Shown piece after piece: positions 16,107-24,835 of a DNA stretch of 64,000 bases. Position 1 is the first letter of the stretch, and every line of letters begins with the position of its first letter. The translations under genes were made by a program, and so were the position numbers. Below the pieces are notes generated by a model. The model searched no databases, was not told the DNA's origin, and saw nothing but the letters and a program-made list of their open reading frames with translations. The DNA comes from Pseudooceanicola nanhaiensis DSM 18065 (GTDB lineage: Bacteria > Pseudomonadota > Alphaproteobacteria > Rhodobacterales > Rhodobacteraceae), in contig NZ_JHZF01000011.1 of the NCBI RefSeq assembly GCF_000688295.1, forward strand, positions 900,288 through 964,287, given 5' to 3'.

Positions 16107-18241
16107 CAGAACTCTTCCCACTGACCCAGGTCCGCTTCGGATTTCAGCGCCGCGTTGCCGTCGGTCCCCGGCCGCGCGCGCGACCTGCGTGGCTGGTGGC
16201 GAGCGCGGCCCTGAGCCGCCGCTGACCCGCCGCCCGCTCTCGCCGGGCCAGTGCTCGTGTCGCCGCCGGAGAGCGAGAAGCGGTTGATCGCCTCCAGCAT
16301 CACTTCGGACCGCTGGGCGAGCGCCTGGCTCGCAGCGTTGGTTTCTTCGAACATCGCAGCATTGCTCTGGGTGGCCTGATCGATCTGCGTGGTCGCCGAG
16401 TTGACCTGCGCGAGCCCCTCCGACTGCGCCTTGCCGGCAGAGGCGATGTCGGTGACATGGTCGGAGATTTCGGTGATCGAGCGCACGATGGATTTCAGCG
16501 CCTCCCCCGCCTGACCGACAAGACTGACGCCGCGTGCCACATGTTGATCGGAGGCAGAAATCAGGGTGGCGATCTCGGCTGCGGCGTCGGAACAGCGCTG
16601 TGCCAGAGCCCGGACTTCGGTGGCCACCACCGCAAAGCCGCGGCCGGCTTCGCCTGCCCGGGCGGCCTCGACCCCGGCATTCAGGGCGAGGAGGTTGGTC
16701 TGGAACGCGATATCGTCGATGACGGAGATCACCTTGCCAACCTCGGCCGACGACCCGGCGATCGCGGCCATGGCGCTTTCGGCCTCATCCACGACATCGC
16801 CGCTCTTTTCCGCCCGCAGGCGCGCGTCCTTCGCGGCTTCGCTGGCCCGGACCGCGCCGTCTGCGGTGGTGCGGACCGTGCCGGTCAGTTCGTCCAGCCG
16901 CGCCGCGTTCTCCTGCAGCGTCATGGCCAGCTTCTCCGTCCGCTCGGCCATGTCGCCCGCGGCGTCGCAGATCTCCTTGGTTTCGAGCTTCATGCCGGCG
17001 GTTTCCCGGGCAAATTCCGAGAGCGTCGTGTCGAGCGCGTCCACCGCCTCGTTGAAATCGAGGCGCAGCTGGTCGTATTCCCCTGCGAAGGGCGTATCGA
17101 GCCGCTCGCGCAGATCGCCACCGGAGAGATGGCGCAATCCGACCCGCAGCCGTTCGACCACCGCGTTCTGCTCCTTCACAAGGGCCACGCGCCGGGCCTC
17201 GGCCTCGGCCAGGTCGCGGCGCGCCTCCGTCACGTCGTTGCCGATCAGGACCGTGCCGAAGACAATGTTGTTCGCGGCCTTGATCGGGAAGAGCCCGCCC
17301 TCGACGGTTGCCGCTTCCTCGCCATCCGGCGACAGGAGGAGGAAGGGCCCGGGCACCGCCTCTCCCTTCTCGAGGCTGGCGGCGACCTTGGCCGTGCTGG
17401 TGCCGTCCATCGCCCGCAGCACGCGGCCAAGCTCGGTTCCTCCGTCCGTCGCCGTGCGGCCGCAGATGTCGCGGAAGATGGCATTGGCCGACTTGAGCCG
17501 ACCGGCCGTGTCGAATTCCGCCACCACCTGCCCCTTGTCGATCGCCCCGAGAAGCGCCTGGTTCCGGCGTTCATCGGTCACATCCGCCCATTCGACGACA
17601 GTGCCGACAACCTCGCCCGTATGGTCGCGGATCGGGCTGATCCCGATCCGGAGCCTGACATCGCCGAGGGGGATGTCGGTGTCGAAGGGCAGCCGCTTCG
17701 GGTCGCTGGCCAGGGCGCGGATGTGGCCGGGGTTCTTGTGGAACTCGTCCATGTTGCGGCCGATCAGGCGCTCGGGATCGAAATCTGCCCTCACGGTGCG
17801 CAGCGCGTCGATCCGGTGCCAGAACAGTTTCACGATGGTCGGATTGACGTGCAGGATGCGGAAATCAGTGTCCGTGATCATCAGCCCGGCCGAGGTCGCC
17901 TCGATCGCGGCGGCCTTCATGGCGTTGGCGCGGACCTCGTCCGACTCGGCCTTCTCGCGCAGCGTCTCGATGGCGCGCGCGAGGGCGCCGACCGTGTCCC
18001 CGCGGTCGAGCAGCGGCGACGCCGGCGCGTCCGGATCATGCGCCGCGGCGACCCTTTCTGCCAGGGCGGCGAGAGGCCGTGACAGGGCGCGTGCCAGCCC
18101 GAGCCCCAGGATCAGCGCGATTGCGAGCGCGATGCCGGCGGCGGCAGGCCAGGGCAGGTCCGATCGGCCCATGACCAGCCCAAGTCCGCCGAGACCAGCC
18201 AGTACCAGCGCCAGCTTCATGCCCAGTTTCAGATGTCGCAT
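16106..18241 (-). CDS. Methyl-accepting chemotaxis protein with PAS domains and CheR-binding tail
   Basis: 711-residue receptor. Two hydrophobic segments at about 8-25 and 30-50 with almost no loop between them mean there is no periplasmic ligand domain. A HAMP-like segment (about 50-100) and two PAS regions (about 105-225 and 230-345) follow, pointing to sensing of a cytoplasmic or redox/energy signal. The signalling tip, with [21 protein letters not shown], lies near 500-545. The C-terminus is a flexible Arg/Gly-rich linker ending QWEEF, matching the x-W-x-x-F pentapeptide that tethers CheR (and CheB). It is the only receptor in the window and heads the minus-strand unit mcp-cheB-cheD. Confidence 0.93.
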   Translation of the reverse strand: MRHLKLGMKLALVLAGLGGLGLVMGRSDLPWPAAAGIALAIALILGLGLARALSRPLAALAERVAAAHDPDAPASPLLDRGDTVGALARAIETLREKAESDEVRANAMKAAAIEATSAGLMITDTDFRILHVNPTIVKLFWHRIDALRTVRADFDPERLIGRNMDEFHKNPGHIRALASDPKRLPFDTDIPLGDVRLRIGISPIRDHTGEVVGTVVEWADVTDERRNQALLGAIDKGQVVAEFDTAGRLKSANAIFRDICGRTATDGGTELGRVLRAMDGTSTAKVAASLEKGEAVPGPFLLLSPDGEEAATVEGGLFPIKAANNIVFGTVLIGNDVTEARRDLAEAEARRVALVKEQNAVVERLRVGLRHLSGGDLRERLDTPFAGEYDQLRLDFNEAVDALDTTLSEFARETAGMKLETKEICDAAGDMAERTEKLAMTLQENAARLDELTGTVRTTADGAVRASEAAKDARLRAEKSGDVVDEAESAMAAIAGSSAEVGKVISVIDDIAFQTNLLALNAGVEAARAGEAGRGFAVVATEVRALAQRCSDAAAEIATLISASDQHVARGVSLVGQAGEALKSIVRSITEISDHVTDIASAGKAQSEGLAQVNSATTQIDQATQSNAAMFEETNAASQALAQRSEVMLEAINRFSLSGGDTSTGPARAGGGSAAAQGRARHQPRRSRARPGTDGNAALKSEADLGQWEEF

Positions 18242-18349
18242 GGATCAAACCCCGTGAGTGCCGGGCGTCGCGAGACGAGGTCGCGGCGCGATTCCGGGGT
18301 TTATGGACTGCGAGACATGAACATTGGTTTAAGCCGCGCGGGCTGGAGC

Positions 18350-18946
18350 TCAGAGAAGGCCCAGTTCGAGCGCGAGCAGGGCCGCATGGGTCCGGTTCCG
18401 GGCATCGAGCTTGCGGCACATCGTCTTGACATGCAGCTTCACCGTCACCTCGGTCAGGTCGAGATTGCGGGCGATCTCCTTGTTGGAGAGGCCTTGCGCG
18501 ACACCCCGCAGCACGTCGTATTCGCGCCGCGTGAGCGTGGCGGCGAGCGAGCCGTCTGTCGGCGCGGGCGGCGTGTAGACCTCTCCGGCCAGCATCCGGC
18601 GCACGGCCTCCAGCATTTCGGCGCGCGTGAGGGTCTTGGGCAGGAAGCCCGCGGCGCCAGCCTCGATCGCGGCGGCGGCGACCGGGCCGCCCGCGGAGCC
18701 CGAGATCAGGGCGACGGGCACGCCGGGCAGCAGCGCCCGAATCCGTCCGAGACCGACGAGGTCGTGCATGTCGGGCATCCGGTAGTCGAGCAGGACGAGG
18801 TCCGGAACGGGCCCTTCGGCGATCAGCGCCTCCGTGTCACGCACGGAGGCGGCGGATCGCACGATGTGCCGCCCCTCGCCCGTCAGCAGACTCGATATCG
18901 CATCGAGAACCAACGCATGATCGTCGGCGAGAATGATGTTGGCCAT
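18350..18946 (-). CDS. LuxR/NarL-type two-component response regulator
   Basis: 198-residue DNA-binding regulator. The receiver domain has the acid pair Asp8-Asp9 and phospho-acceptor Asp54 (VLLDYRMPD); the C-terminal third (about 135-195) is a LuxR helix-turn-helix with GLSNKEIARNLDLTEVTVKLHV. It is divergent, across 138 bp, from the small periplasmic protein at 19085 and the hybrid kinase at 19609, whose Hpt domain would be the natural phosphate donor. No chemotaxis link is implied by the neighbouring receptor gene. The ribosome site is weak. Confidence 0.9.
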   Translation of the reverse strand: MANIILADDHALVLDAISSLLTGEGRHIVRSAASVRDTEALIAEGPVPDLVLLDYRMPDMHDLVGLGRIRALLPGVPVALISGSAGGPVAAAAIEAGAAGFLPKTLTRAEMLEAVRRMLAGEVYTPPAPTDGSLAATLTRREYDVLRGVAQGLSNKEIARNLDLTEVTVKLHVKTMCRKLDARNRTHAALLALELGLL

Positions 18947-19084
18947 ACCCGGTACACTTGCAAGATCAATCGAAACTACCCTACAGGCATTGACCAGACG
19001 AGGACGAAGCGCAAGCGTTTACCCGGTGGCAACCTCACGGTGGCACAGTCACGCTCGCTGTAATTGCCGCATGGGAGAGTTTGG

Positions 19085-19564
19085 ATGATACGACCGGCAG
19101 CCGCGCTTTTGGCGGCATTTCTGCTCTCGCCCGCCGTCTGCGTGGCGCAGGAGACGGGCGAACAGGTGATACTGACCGTTGTGACGGAGGATGGCACTCA
19201 CCATGAATTGAGCCGCGCCGCGCTCGAGGCGATGCCGCAGGCCGGGTTCAGCACGAACACCATCTGGACCGAAGGGCCGCAGGACTTCGCCGGCGTGATG
19301 CTCGATGTCCTGCTCGAGACACTCGGCGCGAAGGGCACGCATATCACGCTGGGCGCCGCGAACGGCTACCGGGTGGACCGCTCCGCGGAGGCGCTGGTCG
19401 ATGGCGCGCTCGTCTCCTACTTGCGCAACGGCGCGCCGATGACGCTCAGGGACAAGGGGCCGGTCTGGCTGGTCTACAATTACGATTCCGATCCCGCCTA
19501 CCGGACCGAGGTGATCTATGCCAATTCGATCTGGCAACTGGACCGGATCGAGATCACGGACTAG
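19085..19564 (+). CDS. Periplasmic molybdopterin-oxidoreductase-fold protein without the Mo-ligand cysteine
   Basis: 159-residue secreted protein. Residues 1-22 are a signal peptide (MIRPAAALLAAFLL core, cut near CVAQ). The mature part follows the small form of the sulfite-oxidase/YedY fold: the F.G..L..LLE..G pattern around 65-80, NGYRVD near 95-100, and PMTLRDKGPVWLVYN near 115-130. Family domains that hold molybdopterin need a cysteine, but the mature protein has none, so it probably binds a ligand rather than catalysing. The start ATG 19085 follows a GGGAGAG site. It is 44 bp upstream of the hybrid kinase, suggesting a periplasmic input or accessory protein. Confidence 0.7.
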   Translation: MIRPAAALLAAFLLSPAVCVAQETGEQVILTVVTEDGTHHELSRAALEAMPQAGFSTNTIWTEGPQDFAGVMLDVLLETLGAKGTHITLGAANGYRVDRSAEALVDGALVSYLRNGAPMTLRDKGPVWLVYNYDSDPAYRTEVIYANSIWQLDRIEITD

Positions 19565-19608
19565 CCTGACGCGCACGGCCGCATCCCGCGCAGGCCCGGA
19601 GAGTTGTC

Positions 19609-22209
19609 ATGGAGCCGCAGCGTGACTGGAGGAGGTTCGAGGGCCGGCCGCCGCGGCTGATCCTGCTCGGGACGGTCGCGGTGCTCTGCCTCGTGATCAT
19701 CGGCTATCTGGTGACCGAGGTGCGCCAGAAGCTGGCCGAGCTGGCCTATTCGCCGGCCGACAACATGCAGTGGACCCTGTCGCAGTTCGAGGTGGAATAC
19801 CTCGAACTGATGCTTGCCGCGAGTGTCGCCATGAAGCTCGAGGCCACAGATGCGGAGACGCTGCGCCCCGCTCTGGCCGAGGTGCGCAAGCGCTACGACA
19901 TTCTCTACAGCCGGGTCGAGACCCTGTCGCAGAGCCAGCTCTACAACGAGATCCTGCGCGCGGAGACGCTCGGTCCGGGGTTCTCGACCCTGGAAACGGG
20001 GCTGCGGGACATGATCCCGGTGATCGATGGCCCCGATCCCCGGCTTGCCGCCGCCCTGCCCGACATGCGCCGCACGCTGATCGACCTGCGCGGCACCGTC
20101 CGCGACGTTCTCACCAACGGCAACCAGGCGCTGGTGGAACTGGCCGACAACACCCGCAACGCGGTCGCGCTCGTCCTCTTCCGGCTGGTGATCGCGAGCC
20201 TCGTGCTGCTGGCTGCGCTGTCTCTGCTGGTCCTGATGTTCCGCCAGGTGGCCGCGCAGAACGAACGGCGCACCTGGGAGGTCCTGACCACCTCCGCCCG
20301 GCTCGAGACGATCTTCTCGACCTCGCGGGATGCCATCCTCGTGCTCGACCGCCGCGGCACGATCGAGACCGCGAACGACGCGGCGGCCGAGATGTTCGGA
20401 CGAAGCCGGGAGGGCCTGGCCGGCCTCGGCATCGGCCAGTACCTTTTCCACACAAGCGAAACCCCGACGCCGCTCGGCGCCGGCGACCTCGATCCTCTCT
20501 GCTCGGAGGCCGACAAGACGGCGCTGCGCCTGATCGGACGCAGCGCGCAAACGACTTTCCCGGTCGAGGTCTCGATGAACGTCACGGATCGCGAAGGGGC
20601 CGCGGTCTATGTCTGTGTGATCCGGGACATTTCCCACCAGGTCGCGGCCGAGGCCGAACTGACCCACAGCCGCGACCGGGCGCTCGCCGGAGAGCGCGCC
20701 AAGGCGCGGTTCCTCGGCGTCGTCAGCCACGAGATGCGGACGCCACTGAACGGCATCATCGGCGCGCTGGAACTGATGCAGGACGCCCGCGCCGAGGACA
20801 TCCAGGCACATTACCTGCCGGTCCTGCGCAACTCCTCCAGCGTGCTGCTCGACCTCGTGAACGACGTGCTCGAGATCACCCGGATCGAGGGGCGCGTCGC
20901 CGTCGAACCGGTCGTCTTCGATCTCGACCATCTGATCGCCAGCGTGCTCGATGCCGAACAGCACCGCGCGCAGGCCCATGACAACGCGCTCCACCGCGCC
21001 GAGGAACCGCCGGTCGGCCCGGTGACGGGCGACCGGCGGCGGGTGCGGCAGATCCTCCTCAACCTCGTGTCGAACGCGGCCAAGTTCACCCGCGCCGGCC
21101 GCATCACCGTCTCGGCCGAGCGGCTGTCCGGCGATCGGGTCGAGATCCAGGTGGCCGATACCGGCATCGGCATCGCCGAGGCGGACCTCGAAACGATCTT
21201 CGACGATTTCGTCCGCACCGACAGTGCGAACCAACTCCAGATCCAGGGGACCGGGCTGGGGCTCGGGATCGCGCGGCAACTCGCTCGGAGCATGCGCGGC
21301 GACATCGGGGTCGAGAGCATCGAGGGGGAGGGCAGCATCTTTCGCGTGACGCTCCTCCTGCCCGCCGCCAGCAGCGCCGATCTGCCTGCCGCCCGGCCGG
21401 AGACGGCGCAGGCCGCCCCCCGACCGGGCCCGCGGCTCGAGATCCTGATGGCCGAGGACAACGCGACGAACCGCTTCGTCACCCGCCGCATGCTGACGCG
21501 GCAGGGCCATGCCGTGACCGAGGCCCACGATGGCGAAGAAGCGGTGCAGAAGGCGGGCGAGCGGCCCTTCGACCTGATCCTCATGGATGTCTCGATGCCC
21601 CGCACCGACGGGATCGAGGCGACGCGGCTCATCCGCAGCGGCCACGGGCCCAACCGGGCGACCCGGATCGTGGCCCTGACGGCACATGTGGGCGACGACC
21701 TCGTCGCCTCGCTGAAGCGGGCGGGCATGGACGGCGTGCTGGCCAAGCCGCTGACCGGCGCCGATCTGAGCGGTGTCGTGGCCGACACGCTGAGCCTCGC
21801 CCAACCGGTCCCGCCCGGGCACGACACGCCCACAGAGGAAAGCCCTCTGCCGATCCTCGACCCCGACCAGATCGGCGCCATCCTGTCGGGGGATGCGAAC
21901 GGGGGGCTGCCGGACCGGCTCGACCGGTTCCTGTCCGAAGGGGCGACGGCCTTTGACAAGCTGGAGTCCGGGCCGGGCATCGATCCCGGCGCGGCCGCGC
22001 CGGTGCTGCACGATTTCGCGGGCAGCGCCGCGGTCTTCGGCGCCCGGCGCCTGCATGCCGTCCTCGTCGAGGCGGAAACGCACGCCCGCGACGGGAACGC
22101 CCCCGCGCTCGCGGCCAGCATCGCGCGGGCCCGACCGCTCTGGCAGCGCACGCGGGCCGCGGTGCTCGACCGGCGGCTCGACCGGGCGGCGGAGAAAACC
22201 GAAGGCTGA
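19609..22209 (+). CDS. Hybrid sensor histidine kinase (PAS, kinase, receiver, Hpt)
   Basis: 866-residue membrane kinase. Transmembrane helices at about 16-35 and 185-211 enclose a largely helical periplasmic domain of some 150 residues. A PAS domain follows (about 230-345), then the dimerisation helix with His374 (SHEMRTPLNG), the ATP-binding domain (about 475-585), a receiver domain with Asp660, and a C-terminal Hpt domain with His801 (LHDFAGSAAVFG). This His-Asp-His order supports a phosphorelay, most likely ending on the LuxR-type regulator at 18350-18946. The periplasmic protein upstream may feed it. The signal is unknown. Confidence 0.92.
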   Translation: MEPQRDWRRFEGRPPRLILLGTVAVLCLVIIGYLVTEVRQKLAELAYSPADNMQWTLSQFEVEYLELMLAASVAMKLEATDAETLRPALAEVRKRYDILYSRVETLSQSQLYNEILRAETLGPGFSTLETGLRDMIPVIDGPDPRLAAALPDMRRTLIDLRGTVRDVLTNGNQALVELADNTRNAVALVLFRLVIASLVLLAALSLLVLMFRQVAAQNERRTWEVLTTSARLETIFSTSRDAILVLDRRGTIETANDAAAEMFGRSREGLAGLGIGQYLFHTSETPTPLGAGDLDPLCSEADKTALRLIGRSAQTTFPVEVSMNVTDREGAAVYVCVIRDISHQVAAEAELTHSRDRALAGERAKARFLGVVSHEMRTPLNGIIGALELMQDARAEDIQAHYLPVLRNSSSVLLDLVNDVLEITRIEGRVAVEPVVFDLDHLIASVLDAEQHRAQAHDNALHRAEEPPVGPVTGDRRRVRQILLNLVSNAAKFTRAGRITVSAERLSGDRVEIQVADTGIGIAEADLETIFDDFVRTDSANQLQIQGTGLGLGIARQLARSMRGDIGVESIEGEGSIFRVTLLLPAASSADLPAARPETAQAAPRPGPRLEILMAEDNATNRFVTRRMLTRQGHAVTEAHDGEEAVQKAGERPFDLILMDVSMPRTDGIEATRLIRSGHGPNRATRIVALTAHVGDDLVASLKRAGMDGVLAKPLTGADLSGVVADTLSLAQPVPPGHDTPTEESPLPILDPDQIGAILSGDANGGLPDRLDRFLSEGATAFDKLESGPGIDPGAAAPVLHDFAGSAAVFGARRLHAVLVEAETHARDGNAPALAASIARARPLWQRTRAAVLDRRLDRAAEKTEG

Positions 22210-22262
22210 CATCGGCGGCTGGCACCGCTTGCTGGCGGCGAGGGTGGCGCTAAATCCGCTGA

Positions 22263-23270
22263 ATGGCGGCCGACGACCTTCTCTTTCCGACGCCCGAAGG
22301 GCTCTACTGCCCCGGCGGCGATTTCCACGTGGACCCGGTGCGCCCGGTGCCCCGCGCGCTGGTGACCCACGGCCACGCCGACCACGCCCGCCCCGGCAAT
22401 GGCGCGGTGCTGGCCACGCGCCAGACGCTCGACATCATGGCGATCCGCTACGGCGCGGATTTCACCGGCACGCGGCAGGTGGCCGAGGGCACGATGACGC
22501 TCGGCGACGCGACGGTCCGCTTCCATCCGGCGGGGCATGTCCTGGGATCCGCCCAGGTCGAGATCGAGACCGGCGGCACCCGGTTCGTCGTCACCGGCGA
22601 TTACTGCCGCCACCGCAACCCGGTGGCCGAAGGGTTCGAGCCGGTGCCCTGCGACATCTTCATCACCGAGGCGACCTTCGCCCTGCCCGTCTTCCGCCAC
22701 CCGGATCCGGCGGCAGAGATCGCGAAGCTCCTGGCCTCCATCGAGGCCTTCCCCGAGCGCGCCCATCTCGTCGGCGCCTACGCCCTCGGCAAGGCGCAGC
22801 GCGTGATCATGCTTCTGCGCGAAGCCGGCTGGGACGCGCCGATCTACATCCACGGGTCGCTGGAACGGCTCTGCCGCTATCACGCGGAGCAAGGCGTGCC
22901 CCTCGGCGACCTGCGCCCGGCCACCGACGACAGCATGGCGAAGGCCGATTTCGCGGGCCAGATCATCCTCGCGCCCCCCTCGGCCTTCGCCGCCACCTGG
23001 GCGCAGCGCTTCCCCGACCCGGTCATCGCCTTCGCGAGCGGCTGGATGCAGATCCGCGCCCGTGCGCGCCAGCGCGGCGTGGAGCTGCCGCTCGTCATCT
23101 CGGACCATGCCGACTGGCCGGACCTCCTGCGCACGATCGAGGAGGTGAACCCCGAGGAGACCTGGATCACCCACGGCCGGGAGGAGGCGCTGATGCGTCA
23201 GCTCGCGCTCGGGCAGAGGCGGTCGCGGCCGCTGCACCTGATCGGCTTCGAGGAGGAGCCCGAGGGATGA
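22263..23270 (+). CDS. Ligase-associated DNA-damage-response exonuclease (metallo-beta-lactamase fold)
   Basis: 335-residue nuclease of the MBL/beta-CASP type that is conserved next to bacterial ATP-dependent DNA ligases. The metal motif HGHADH is at residues 36-41, with further ligand positions in the GHVLGSA and GDYCRH segments. The stop overlaps the ligase start by 4 nt (23267-23270). In the four-gene sets described for this association, a DEXH (Lhr-type) helicase and the phosphoesterase PdeM also occur; neither is in this window. ATG 22263 has no clear ribosome site. Confidence 0.88.
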   Translation: MAADDLLFPTPEGLYCPGGDFHVDPVRPVPRALVTHGHADHARPGNGAVLATRQTLDIMAIRYGADFTGTRQVAEGTMTLGDATVRFHPAGHVLGSAQVEIETGGTRFVVTGDYCRHRNPVAEGFEPVPCDIFITEATFALPVFRHPDPAAEIAKLLASIEAFPERAHLVGAYALGKAQRVIMLLREAGWDAPIYIHGSLERLCRYHAEQGVPLGDLRPATDDSMAKADFAGQIILAPPSAFAATWAQRFPDPVIAFASGWMQIRARARQRGVELPLVISDHADWPDLLRTIEEVNPEETWITHGREEALMRQLALGQRRSRPLHLIGFEEEPEG

Positions 23271-24832
23271 AGCACTTCGCCCGCCTCCTCGAGGCCCTCG
23301 CCTTCACGCCCCAGCGGAACGGCAAGATCCGCCACCTCGTGCAGCACTTCCGCACGCGCCCCGACCCGGAGCGCGGGCTGGCGCTCGGCGCGCTGACCGG
23401 AGACCTCGACCTGCGCAACGTCACGCCGTCGCTGCTCCGCGGGCTGGTGAACGAGCGCGTGGACGCGGAGCTCTTCGCGCTCTCCTACGATTTCGTCGGC
23501 GACCTGGCCGAGACCATCGCGCTCATCTGGCCCGAGGCAAAGGACCCCTCCGATCCGCCGCTCTCCGAACTCGTCCACGAGCTCGAGGCGACCGGCAAGG
23601 CCGCGCTTCCCGGCGTGATCGCGGCCCGGCTCGACAGTCTCGCGCCGTCGTCGCGTTACGCCTACCTCAAGCTCGCGACCGGCGGGCTCCGCGTCGGCGT
23701 CTCCGCCCGCCTCGCCCGCACCGCGCTGGCCGAATTCGGCGCGGTCCCGGTCGAGGAGATCGAGGAGCTCTGGCACGGCCTCGCCCCGCCCTTCGAAAGC
23801 CTCTTCGCCTGGCTGGAGGGCGGCGAGAAGCCGGTTTCGGCCGCGCTTGCGCCGTTCCGCCCGGTCATGCTCTCGACCGCGACGGACCTGGACGCGCTCG
23901 GCGCGTTCGACCCGGCGGATTACGTGGCCGAATGGAAATGGGACGGGATCCGCGTGCAGGCCTCGGTCGAGGCGGGCGTGAAGCGGCTCTATTCCCGCAC
24001 CGGAGAGGACATCTCGGGCAGTTTCCCCGACCTGCTCGAAGCGCTCGATTTCGACGGCACGGTGGACGGCGAGCTGCTGGTGCGCCGCAAGGACGCCGTG
24101 GCGCCGTTCTCGGATCTGCAGAAGCGGCTGAACCGCAAGACGGTCGGCAAGACGATGCTGAAATCGCACCCCGCCGCGCTCCGGGCCTATGATCTGCTGC
24201 TGCACGAGGGCGAGGATCTGCGCGCCCTGCCCTTCGCAGACCGCCGTGCCCGACTGGAGCGTATGGTGCTTGCGTGCGATCCCGTACGGATCGACCTCTC
24301 GCCGCTCCTGCCGTTCGAAACCTGGGACGACCTCGCCGCGCTGCGCGCCGATCCGCCCGACCCGGTGATCGAGGGGGTGATGATCAAGCGGCGCGAAAGC
24401 CCGTATCTCGCGGGCCGGATCAAGGGCCATTGGTACAAGTGGAAGCGCGACCCGATGCTGGTGGACGCCGTGCTGCTCTATGCGCAAAGGGGCCATGGCA
24501 AGCGGTCGGGCTATTACTCGGATTTCACCTTCGGGGTCTGGGAGGGCGCGCAGCTGATCCCCGTCGGCAAGGCCTATTTCGGCTTCACCGACGAAGAGCT
24601 GAAGGACCTCGACCGCTTCGTGCGCAACAACACCGTGGAGCGGTTCGGCCCGGTCCGCGCGGTGAAGCCCTCGCTGGTGCTGGAAATCGCCTTCGAGGGG
24701 CTCAACCGCTCTGCCCGGCACAAGTCGGGCGTCGCCATGCGCTTTCCCCGGATCGCACGGATCCGCAAGGACAAGCCGGCGGCAGAGGCGGACCGGCTGG
24801 AGGACCTCGCCGCTCTCTTGCCGCCGGAGTGA
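23267..24832 (+). CDS. ATP-dependent DNA ligase (ligase-associated repair type)
   Basis: 521-residue ligase that would seal nicks through a lysine-AMP intermediate. An N-terminal helical DNA-binding domain (about 1-195) precedes the nucleotidyltransferase domain with Lys224 in the KWDG motif, and the C-terminal OB-fold. It belongs to the bacterial ligases paired with the exonuclease, sometimes called cisplatin-damage-response ligases. This enzyme supplements NAD-dependent LigA and is not the NHEJ LigD, as no polymerase or phosphoesterase domain is attached. It ends 3 bp from the convergent CoA-transferase gene. Confidence 0.92.
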   Translation: MKHFARLLEALAFTPQRNGKIRHLVQHFRTRPDPERGLALGALTGDLDLRNVTPSLLRGLVNERVDAELFALSYDFVGDLAETIALIWPEAKDPSDPPLSELVHELEATGKAALPGVIAARLDSLAPSSRYAYLKLATGGLRVGVSARLARTALAEFGAVPVEEIEELWHGLAPPFESLFAWLEGGEKPVSAALAPFRPVMLSTATDLDALGAFDPADYVAEWKWDGIRVQASVEAGVKRLYSRTGEDISGSFPDLLEALDFDGTVDGELLVRRKDAVAPFSDLQKRLNRKTVGKTMLKSHPAALRAYDLLLHEGEDLRALPFADRRARLERMVLACDPVRIDLSPLLPFETWDDLAALRADPPDPVIEGVMIKRRESPYLAGRIKGHWYKWKRDPMLVDAVLLYAQRGHGKRSGYYSDFTFGVWEGAQLIPVGKAYFGFTDEELKDLDRFVRNNTVERFGPVRAVKPSLVLEIAFEGLNRSARHKSGVAMRFPRIARIRKDKPAAEADRLEDLAALLPPE

Positions 24833-24835
24833 CGC

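Noticed and set aside
19561-22212. Antisense open frame of 883 codons over the hybrid kinase
   Set aside because: Mirror of GC-rich codons; the sense strand carries all kinase motifs.
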